A stretch of 9,640 bases of DNA, from assembly GCA_027297005.1 (NCBI GenBank), contig JAPUIN010000241.1:1-9640 (forward strand), given 5' to 3'. The first letter of the stretch is position 1; each line of letters starts with the position of its first letter. Both the position numbers and the translations under genes were made by a program. Below are positions 1-4,580 of this stretch, piece by piece. The notes below the pieces were generated by a model, which saw only the letters and a program-made list of their open reading frames with translations, was not told where the DNA came from and ran no database searches. Origin of the DNA: Acidobacteriota bacterium. Lineage in GTDB: Bacteria > Acidobacteriota > Polarisedimenticolia > Gp22-AA2.

Positions 1-47
1 TTCCCCACCGAATCGTCGACCGGCGCCGATCGCGCCCCGAGGTCTCA

Positions 48-815
48 ATGGGTGAGAGGATCCTCACCGAGAGCCTGCACGGGGGGGCCGTGCTTCACCT
101 CCTGCTCAACGCCCCTCCGGGGAACATTCTCGACATCACCATGATCACCGGGCTGGCCAGAACGCTGGCCGAGCGCGGGGACGATCCCCACCTCAAGGCG
201 GTGATGATCGAAGGGTGCGGTCCTCACTTTTCCTACGGCGCGAGCGTTCAGGAGCACCGTCCGGACAGGGTCGCCGAGATGCTGGGGACCTTCCACGCCC
301 TCTTCCGGCAGCTCGCGGGGCTCGACAGGATGCTCGTGGCGGTCGTTCGGGGGCGCTGTCTGGGCGGGGGGATGGAGCTGGCCTGCTTCTGTCACCGGGT
401 CTTCGTCTCCCCCGACGCACGGCTGGGGCAGCCGGAGATCCACCTCGGGGTCCTCCCCCCCGTCGCCTCCCTGATCCTGCCGCGCCGGGCGGGACAGGCG
501 ACGGCGGACGATCTCTGCCTGACCGGACGAACGGTCGATGCCCGGCAGGCCGTCGCCGCACGGATCGTCGACGAGGTCGCGGACGACCCGCGGGCAGCCG
601 CCGACGCCTGGATCGAGGAGCACGTCCTGCCGAAGAGTGCCGCCGCGCTCAAGCACGCCGTCTGCGCCGTTCGCCATGCATGGAACCGGGAGTTCTTCAC
701 CGATCTGGCTGACGTGGAGCGTCTCTATCTCGATGATCTGATGCGCACCGAGGACGCCGTCGAGGGGATCGAGGCGTTCATCGCCAAGCGCCCGCCGAAA
801 TGGAAGGACCGCTGA
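48..815 (+). CDS. dch: Cyclohexa-1,5-dienecarbonyl-CoA hydratase (crotonase/enoyl-CoA hydratase superfamily)
   Basis: A 255-residue crotonase-fold protein. Seen: the oxyanion-hole stretch HFSYGASVQEH (residues 60-70, A65), the second oxyanion motif GGGMELA (about 106-112, G107), and both catalytic glutamates of enoyl-CoA hydratases, E110 and E130 (in GQPEI), exactly 20 residues apart as in the family. The stretches GPHFSYGASV-EH-PD, GQPEIHLGV and a C-terminus of the type LYLDDLM...DAVEGIEAF-AKR match what I remember of Thauera-type Dch. That enzyme hydrates cyclohexa-1,5-diene-1-carbonyl-CoA to 6-hydroxycyclohex-1-ene-1-carbonyl-CoA in the cytoplasm, the step after benzoyl-CoA reduction. The ATG start has GAGG at 39-42, five bases upstream, and fits the homologue's N-terminus. 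The frame stays open to the window edge, but there is no other start in it. It converges on the barrel gene with a 24-base gap. Crotonase family is near certain; the Dch assignment is likely; a general enoyl-CoA hydratase is the alternative. Confidence 0.78.
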   Translation: MGERILTESLHGGAVLHLLLNAPPGNILDITMITGLARTLAERGDDPHLKAVMIEGCGPHFSYGASVQEHRPDRVAEMLGTFHALFRQLAGLDRMLVAVVRGRCLGGGMELACFCHRVFVSPDARLGQPEIHLGVLPPVASLILPRRAGQATADDLCLTGRTVDARQAVAARIVDEVADDPRAAADAWIEEHVLPKSAAALKHAVCAVRHAWNREFFTDLADVERLYLDDLMRTEDAVEGIEAFIAKRPPKWKDR

Positions 816-839
816 GTTCGTGGGAAGGGAGTGGACCTC

Positions 840-1655
840 TCATGGCCACGGGCTGCGACGGATCGTGAAGCCAAGCGACAGACCGTAGTCTTCCGCCGTG
901 TCGGACAGACCGATGAACAGATCGGCCCGCCATGAGAGTGCATCCGACACCCGGCGGCTGATCCCGGTGCTCAGATCGCGAATCGTCGTCCTTCCCTGAA
1001 TGACCGACTCGCGACTCTCGTAGTAAAGATTCCACCGCATCCGCTCGGACAGCTGCGCCTGGGTCCCGATCAGCGCCCACCAGGTGTTCTCGTAGTCGAT
1101 GCCGGGCGGATCGCCGCGTACGACGTAGAGTGCCTCCACGAGCAGTGACCACCTCCCGTCCAGCGGCTGGATTATCCCGACGCCAGCGCCGTAGTCGAAC
1201 TCCCCTGTCCCGAGTCCTTTATTCTCGTCGGCGATCGGCAGCTTGGCCCGAAGGCTTCCGTAGACCCACGGGCTTCTGCGCGTCCCCTGCAGGAAGAAGA
1301 AATCGTCGCGCAGGACGAGGTCCCCCGGCCCGGTCTGAGAGGTGGAGCCGCCTGGTCCCCCCGGGATGATCTCGCCACCAATGAAGGTCACCGGCTCGTC
1401 GGTGTGGATCGACAGAAACGAGAGTGTGGCGCGGAACTCCTGTCGCGCGGTGCGGACCCGCATCGTGAAGGGGAGATAAGCGACGTCGGTGCCGATGTCG
1501 CTGCCGAAATCGCCCGAGAAGAAGGCGGGGCTGATACGGAAATCGATCTCACCTCTCGCGCTCCCGGAGAGACCAGGAGCGACGAGGGTGAGGAGGCTCA
1601 GCAGGACGATACGCGCCGACTGCGGCCCGCGACTCGAGGCCGCGGCCCTCTCCAC
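840..1655 (-). CDS. Outer-membrane beta-barrel protein, MetA-pathway/phenol-degradation transporter-like
   Basis: A 271-residue protein with an N-terminal export signal (basic stretch, then ARIVLLSLLTLVAPGLSGSA, cleavage probably near residue 35-36). The rest alternates polar and hydrophobic residues as in amphipathic beta-strands, with aromatic girdle residues. The segment LPIADENKGLGTGEFDYGAGVGI resembles the conserved core of the 'MetA-pathway of phenol degradation' outer-membrane family (LPTGD...LGTGS.DYG); this is from memory, not a search. Such proteins are presumed porins for hydrophobic substrates. The start is GTG: no ATG, GTG or TTG follows in frame before the signal peptide, and the Shine-Dalgarno is weak. 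It lies 15 bases after the xxP-tail gene, so the two are probably co-transcribed. It converges on dch, 24 bases apart, with no visible terminator between them. Barrel type is fairly sure; substrate unknown. Confidence 0.7.
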   Translation of the reverse strand: MERAAASSRGPQSARIVLLSLLTLVAPGLSGSARGEIDFRISPAFFSGDFGSDIGTDVAYLPFTMRVRTARQEFRATLSFLSIHTDEPVTFIGGEIIPGGPGGSTSQTGPGDLVLRDDFFFLQGTRRSPWVYGSLRAKLPIADENKGLGTGEFDYGAGVGIIQPLDGRWSLLVEALYVVRGDPPGIDYENTWWALIGTQAQLSERMRWNLYYESRESVIQGRTTIRDLSTGISRRVSDALSWRADLFIGLSDTAEDYGLSLGFTIRRSPWP

Positions 1656-1670
1656 GGTGCGTGCTGTCCG

Positions 1671-2354
1671 TTACGGGCGCTCGGGCGGTTCGGGAACCTC
1701 CGGGCGTACTGGAATTTCCGGCCGATCGGGGATCGTGGGACGCTCCGGCAGCTCCGGACGCTCGGGGCGATCCGGCCGTTCCGGACGCCCGGGGCGCTCG
1801 CTCGAGGGGCGACTCGGCGGCTCGCCTGCGATCAGACGATCGAGATTATCGAGCGCGGCGACGCGATGAGACTGCACCCGGCTCAGCGCCGAGTTGATCG
1901 CTTCGATCGCCTGCTCGGAAACCTCGGATGCGAGCCCCTCGAGGGTCTCGACGCTCTTCGCGAACGCCTGGGCCACGGTGGCGCGTGCATGCTCCAGGCC
2001 AACCTGATCCGGCTGCCCGTCCTGCGCGTTGGCGGCACCGGCGTTCGTGTCTTCGGCCGCGTCGGTCGCCGGCCGTCCCCCGTTGCGCGGATCGGTCGAC
2101 CGGGTCAGGGCCTGCAGGGCGGCATCGAACCCCGCCGCGGACGCGGCGAGCGCCTCGCCGATCGCCTGCTGCGCGCGATCGGGTAGTTGCGGTCCCAGTT
2201 CCGTCAGCATCTGCGAGATTCTCGAGGCAGCTGCCGCGATCTCGGCCTCCGCCTTCTCGGTTCCTCGAACCTCGGGGTCGTTCGCCATCGCCGGCCCGAT
2301 CGCCACGAGAACAGCGATCATTGCCAGACCATTACGTGTCCACTTATTGAGCAT
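1671..2354 (-). CDS. Exported protein of unknown function with helical body and xxP-repeat tail
   Basis: I do not recognise a family. The 227-residue product has a clean signal peptide: basic start MLNKWTRNG, hydrophobic core, cleavage after AMA at residue 24, so the mature protein starts NDPEV and should be periplasmic. Residues about 30-175 are Ala/Glu/Gln-rich with heptad-like hydrophobics, probably helical or coiled-coil, interrupted by an Asn/Asp/Gly-rich stretch near 108-128. Residues 186-227 are 14 consecutive xxP tripeptides running to the stop. There is no cysteine. The ATG at 2354 is chosen because it begins the signal peptide and has GGAGGGAGGA (2361-2370) six bases upstream; the frame stays open far upstream, but that extension is Arg-rich and overlaps the nitrilase gene. 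A promoter lies at 2394-2422. It is the first gene of a unit with the outer-membrane barrel downstream, which suggests an envelope role. Confidence 0.7.
   Translation of the reverse strand: MLNKWTRNGLAMIAVLVAIGPAMANDPEVRGTEKAEAEIAAAASRISQMLTELGPQLPDRAQQAIGEALAASAAGFDAALQALTRSTDPRNGGRPATDAAEDTNAGAANAQDGQPDQVGLEHARATVAQAFAKSVETLEGLASEVSEQAIEAINSALSRVQSHRVAALDNLDRLIAGEPPSRPSSERPGRPERPDRPERPELPERPTIPDRPEIPVRPEVPEPPERP
1674..1799 (-). repeat. Coding tandem repeat: 14 consecutive xxP tripeptides
   Basis: The last 42 codons before the stop of the exported protein read ERP GRP ERP DRP ERP ELP ERP and so on to EPP ERP, with proline at every third position. The DNA is a degenerate 9-base periodicity rich in GGACGCTC-, GGCCGTTC- and CGATC-type units. 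Alternating Arg and Glu/Asp between the prolines should favour an extended, charged polyproline-II rod. On the opposite strand the same DNA reads as Gly-x-y, a side effect of CCN codons rather than a collagen-like gene. Confidence 0.85.
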
Positions 2355-2393
2355 CAGGGATCCTCCCTCCGGATCAAAGTCAAACGACCTTCT

Positions 2394-2422
2394 CTTATAC
2401 GATGAACATCGGCCGGGGGCAA
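2394..2422 (-). promoter_or_regulatory. Sigma70-type promoter for the xxP-tail protein/barrel unit
   Basis: On the minus strand: -35 TTGCCC (2422-2417), a 17-base spacer, then -10 TATAAG (2399-2394). Transcription would begin near 2387, giving a leader of about 33 bases before the ATG at 2354 with its strong Shine-Dalgarno. The -10 matches consensus at five of six positions and the -35 at four of six. The promoter sits in the 89-base gap after the nitrilase stop, so this unit need not depend on nitrilase transcription. Confidence 0.6.
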
Positions 2423-2443
2423 GTTTGGATAATCTCGGTCCAT

Positions 2444-3382
2444 TCAGGTTTCGCTGCGCCTGACCCGCAGCTGGAACAGGTCCGGGCGGTTGTAATGGCC
2501 AGTGACGTCGAGGGCCATGCTCTCCTCGTCGATCCGCGCGAGGTCGAGATCGGCGATCAGGATCTCCTCCTTCCCTTCGACCGGGCCGGCCAGCAGCGCA
2601 CCGTCGGGGCCGATGATGCACGATCCGCCGCTCACCACCAAGGCGTCATCCCGGCCCTTCAGCTCCGCCGGACGTTCGAGCTCCGCGGGAAGATCCCGGG
2701 CCGCGATGATCTGCCCGACGGCGAGGACGAAACAGCGCCCCTCGAAGGCGTAGTGCCGGCTGGCGATGAGGTACATCTCGCGTACGGTCGGCCACGCCGC
2801 GATGTGGATCGCCTCGGCCGACTCGTGCATCGCCTGCCGCGCCAGCGGCATCCAGTGCTCCCAGCAGATCAGGTTGCCGACCCGTCCGATCGGGGTCTCG
2901 ACCGCCTCGAGGCCGCGCCCGTCCCCTCTCCCCCAGATCAGCCGCTCCGCGTGCGTCGGCACCAGCTTCCGGTGGGTGCTGAGAATCGATCCATCGTGAC
3001 CGAAGATGATCTGCGTGTTGTAGAGCGTCCCGTGCCCGGGGCCGGTCCCCACCCGTTCGTGCACGCCGACCACGACGACAACGCCGTGCTCCCGCGCCGC
3101 GCCGGCTAATCGCTCCGTCGCCGGTCCGGGAATTTCGACGCTGTTCTCGACGAGACGCGCGTACGCCTTCTTGGCGGGAGGCGAGTCCCAGGCCGCGGAT
3201 CCGGGGCACAGATCGAGCCAGGCCGGATAGCCGGGAATGAAGGTCTCCCCGAACGCCACCAGGCGCGCTCCCTTCGATGCCGCATTCCCAATCAGTCCGA
3301 CCGTCTTCTCGACCGTTCGATCCCGATCCATGAAAACGGGAGCCGCCTGGATCGCCGCGACACGCACCTTGCCTCGAGTCAA
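2444..3382 (-). CDS. Nitrilase (carbon-nitrogen hydrolase superfamily)
   Basis: A 312-residue protein from the chosen start. It carries the nitrilase catalytic set: E46 in FGETFIPGYPAW, K139 in HRKLVPT, and C173 in NLICWEHWMP, in the usual order and spacing. The N-terminal strand VRVAAIQAAPVFMD is typical. The WEH/WMP context after the cysteine points to true nitrilases (nitrile to carboxylate plus ammonia) rather than amidases or beta-ureidopropionases; the actual nitrile cannot be read from sequence. Start: a TTG at 3382 with AGGAGG (3391-3396) eight bases upstream gives the family's usual short N-terminus. The frame runs upstream to ATGs at 3424 and 3475, but these lack a Shine-Dalgarno and would add 14 or 31 atypical residues. 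The protein is cytoplasmic. The gene is transcribed away from the cys leader, and the two share the intergenic region. Confidence 0.88.
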   Translation of the reverse strand: MTRGKVRVAAIQAAPVFMDRDRTVEKTVGLIGNAASKGARLVAFGETFIPGYPAWLDLCPGSAAWDSPPAKKAYARLVENSVEIPGPATERLAGAAREHGVVVVVGVHERVGTGPGHGTLYNTQIIFGHDGSILSTHRKLVPTHAERLIWGRGDGRGLEAVETPIGRVGNLICWEHWMPLARQAMHESAEAIHIAAWPTVREMYLIASRHYAFEGRCFVLAVGQIIAARDLPAELERPAELKGRDDALVVSGGSCIIGPDGALLAGPVEGKEEILIADLDLARIDEESMALDVTGHYNRPDLFQLRVRRSET

Positions 3383-3390
3383 CTCACTTC

Positions 3391-3396
3391 CCTCCT
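3391..3396 (-). promoter_or_regulatory. Shine-Dalgarno AGGAGG that decides a TTG start for the nitrilase
   Basis: The perfect AGGAGG on the minus strand ends eight bases before TTG at 3382, while the in-frame ATGs at 3424 and 3475 have no comparable site. Starting at this TTG puts three residues before the conserved first strand, as in most nitrilases. Confidence 0.7.
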
Positions 3397-3425
3397 GGCT
3401 GAATCGTCTATGGAGGAACCGCATC

Positions 3426-3431
3426 AGTATA
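3426..3431 (-). promoter_or_regulatory. Possible -10 element of the nitrilase promoter
   Basis: TATACT on the minus strand matches the -10 consensus at five of six positions. It would give a start near 3419 and a leader of about 37 bases before the TTG codon. I see no convincing -35 hexamer at 16-18 bases, so this is weak or activator-dependent if real. It would also place the in-frame ATG at 3424 upstream of the transcript, which agrees with the TTG start. Confidence 0.35.
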
Positions 3432-3516
3432 GATCCCGTCGGCAGCTCGTTGTTGATCTCCGGTAAGGACCGCAATACCGCACAATGGCTCTCATCATGA
3501 AACCGAGGAAAATCTC

Positions 3517-3545
3517 TTGACCTGGTCGCGAACTCGACGTATAAA
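3517..3545 (+). promoter_or_regulatory. Near-consensus sigma70 promoter of the cys leader operon
   Basis: -35 TTGACC (3517-3522), a 17-base spacer, and -10 TATAAA (3540-3545); each hexamer matches consensus at five of six positions. Transcription should begin about 3551-3553, leaving roughly 16 bases before the leader peptide's GTG. It is the only promoter I see for cysH and the sulfite reductase gene, so control is likely to act after initiation, at the leader. The ATG at 3549 lies at or before the expected transcript start and is unlikely to be used. Confidence 0.72.
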
Positions 3546-3567
3546 CCTATGAATCCGAGAGGTTACT

Positions 3568-3711
3568 GTGTCTGACGCCTTGAAAAGCAGAGCCAGTAAG
3601 AATCACGCGGCAGCGATCTGCGGCACGGTGTCTCTCTGCGCCTGTTGTTGCACCTGTACCTGCCGGCCAGGAGCCGGTGTGTGGCAGCGGGATGGAGGGT
3701 CTGTTTCATAG
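3568..3711 (+). CDS. Cysteine-rich leader peptide of the cysH operon (candidate attenuator peptide)
   Basis: A 47-codon open frame with a GTG start, a Shine-Dalgarno GAGAGG (3557-3562) five bases upstream, and a TAG stop at 3709-3711. It has seven cysteines, at residues 18, 24, 26, 27, 28, 30 and 32; the core reads CACCCTCTC. Four are TGC and three TGT. Such density is far above the other proteins here, and there is no CxxC pairing, signal peptide or membrane segment suggesting a structural role. The Cys run ends at 3663; beyond it lie alternative hairpins and an intrinsic terminator at 3753-3785, just before cysH. Inference: translation of this run senses Cys-tRNA and sets read-through into the genes that make sulfide for cysteine. 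Cys-rich leader peptides before sulfur-assimilation genes are known in mycobacteria. An alternative is a small metal-binding peptide. Confidence 0.72.
   Translation: MSDALKSRASKNHAAAICGTVSLCACCCTCTCRPGAGVWQRDGGSVS
3662..3678 (+). other. Hairpin at the end of the Cys codon run
   Basis: CCGGC (3663-3667) pairs with GCCGG (3673-3677) around a CAGGA loop, extended by a G-U pair at 3662/3678. It overlaps the last Cys codon, so a ribosome on the Cys run would open it. In attenuators an early hairpin of this kind can pause RNA polymerase and keep it in step with the first ribosome; that role is inferred. Confidence 0.4.
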
Positions 3712-3765
3712 TTTGAAATGAACCCTCCGGGGTTCAACGAGATGTCGAACACAAAACCCACTGCC
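3680..3765 (+). promoter_or_regulatory. Candidate antiterminator and competing leader hairpins
   Basis: GGCAGCGGG (3683-3691), inside the leader frame after the Cys run, can pair with CCCACTGCC (3757-3765), the 5' arm of the terminator, at eight of nine positions; the one mismatch is C3688/A3760. The enclosed stretch folds on itself: a long hairpin at 3694-3728 (GGAGGGT with ACCCTCC, one C/A mismatch, then seven more pairs including two G-U) and a smaller one at 3732-3750 (GTTC with GAAC plus inner pairs). A competing hairpin, TGAACCC with GGGTTCA around a TCCG (UNCG-type) tetraloop at 3719-3736, excludes the 3694-3728 hairpin. These mutually exclusive folds are seen by hand pairing; the switching is inferred. 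Confidence 0.6.
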
Positions 3766-3785
3766 TGTGGCAGTGGGTTTTTTTT
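3753..3785 (+). terminator. Intrinsic terminator between the Cys leader and cysH (attenuator)
   Basis: A perfect 12-base-pair stem, AAACCCACTGCC (3754-3765) with GGCAGTGGGTTT (3769-3780), closes a three-base TGT loop, and the stem runs into eight consecutive T (3778-3785). It stands 26 bases before the cysH start and after the leader peptide stop, with no other promoter in between. It therefore has to be passed for cysH to be expressed from the promoter at 3517-3545. Confidence 0.9.
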
Positions 3786-3800
3786 GTGCCGATTACGGCG

Positions 3801-3806
3801 AGGAGG
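3801..3806 (+). promoter_or_regulatory. Shine-Dalgarno AGGAGG deciding the cysH GTG start
   Basis: AGGAGG, part of a longer GAGGAGGAG stretch, ends five bases before GTG at 3812. The frame remains open upstream into the terminator stem, but a start there would put coding sequence inside the hairpin and has no ribosome-binding site. Confidence 0.75.
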
Positions 3807-3811
3807 AGAGC

Positions 3812-4558
3812 GTGGGGAGCATCGAGGTCGTCAGCGAGATCAACCCCCAGGATGAGATCAACCCTGGGGATCCACAACAGATTGCGAAAGGGCTCGAGGA
3901 CAAAGACCCGCAGGAGGTCCTGAAGTGGGGGATCGAAGCCTTCCGCGGCGGAATCACCCTGGCCTGCAGCTTCGGCGCCGAGGACGTGGCCCTGGTCGAC
4001 ATGATCGCGCGAATCGATCTGTCCGTTCCGGTCTTCTATCTCGATACCGACTACCTGTTCGAGGAGACCCTCGAGGTGCGCGATCGGATCATCGCGCGCT
4101 ACGGTATCAAACCGATCGCCGTACGTCCGAAGCTGACGATCGACGAGCAGACCGACATGTACGGGCCGGATCTGTTCTCGCGCAGGCCGGACCTCTGCTG
4201 CCGGATCCGCAAGGTGCTGCCGCTCCGCGAGCAGCTCGGGAACTACCGCGCCTGGATCACCGGCATCCGCCGCGATCAGGCGCCGACACGCGCCAACGCC
4301 GGGCTGGTCGAGTGGGACGAGATCTTCAACATGGTGAAGCTCAACCCGCTCGCGCCGTGGTCGTCCGACGACGTCTGGGAGTACATCCGGGCCCATGACG
4401 TCCCCTACAACGTGCTGCACGACAGGAACTATCCCAGCATCGGCTGCCATCCCTGCACAAGTCAGGTGCCGGCAGGCGAGGACCCGCGGGCGGGGCGCTG
4501 GGCGAATTCCTCAAAGCAAGAGTGCGGGCTCCACACCGAGAGCGGACCAACCGAGTAA
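3812..4558 (+). CDS. cysH: Thioredoxin-dependent adenylylsulfate (APS/PAPS) reductase
   Basis: A 248-residue cytoplasmic enzyme that reduces activated sulfate to sulfite. Seen: the nucleotide-binding segment LACSFGAED (50-58), the LDTDYLFEET region (77-86), ITGIRRDQAPTR (149-160), CC at 129-130, a CxxC in GCHPC (C212, C215), and the C-terminal redox motif ECGLH with catalytic C238. The CC plus CxxC set binds a [4Fe-4S] cluster and marks the type that generally uses APS with thioredoxin (EC 1.8.4.10); cluster-free enzymes using PAPS lack it. The GTG start is fixed by AGGAGG at 3801-3806. The length is normal. The gene is first after the Cys leader and terminator and is followed 22 bases later by the sulfite reductase gene, so the pair covers APS to sulfide. 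No sulfate-activation or transport gene lies in the window. Confidence 0.93.
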   Translation: MGSIEVVSEINPQDEINPGDPQQIAKGLEDKDPQEVLKWGIEAFRGGITLACSFGAEDVALVDMIARIDLSVPVFYLDTDYLFEETLEVRDRIIARYGIKPIAVRPKLTIDEQTDMYGPDLFSRRPDLCCRIRKVLPLREQLGNYRAWITGIRRDQAPTRANAGLVEWDEIFNMVKLNPLAPWSSDDVWEYIRAHDVPYNVLHDRNYPSIGCHPCTSQVPAGEDPRAGRWANSSKQECGLHTESGPTE

Positions 4559-4580
4559 GGCAATGCATGGGGAGATGACG

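Noticed and set aside
1..55. Possible 3' end of a gene in frame 2, ending TGA at 53-55
   Set aside because: Only 17 codons are visible, with no recognisable motif; it may be the end of an upstream gene overlapping dch, but I cannot support it as a feature.
816..839. Looked for a terminator between the convergent dch and barrel genes
   Set aside because: The 24-base gap has no stem-loop with a T-run.
1404..2186. Plus-strand frames with a Gly-x-y, collagen-like stretch around 1674-1799
   Set aside because: The Gly repeats are the reverse reading of the CCN proline codons in the xxP tail; the minus-strand gene has the signal peptide, Shine-Dalgarno and promoter.
3549..3575. Short frame ATG...TGA encoding MNPRGYCV, overlapping the Cys leader start
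   Set aside because: Its ATG lies at or before the expected transcription start and has no ribosome-binding site; the overlapping GTG frame has both GAGAGG and the Cys run.
3732..3750. GTTC/GAAC hairpin considered as the antiterminator
   Set aside because: It ends before the terminator's 5' arm (from 3753) and so cannot itself block the terminator; the pairing 3683-3691 with 3757-3765 is the better candidate.
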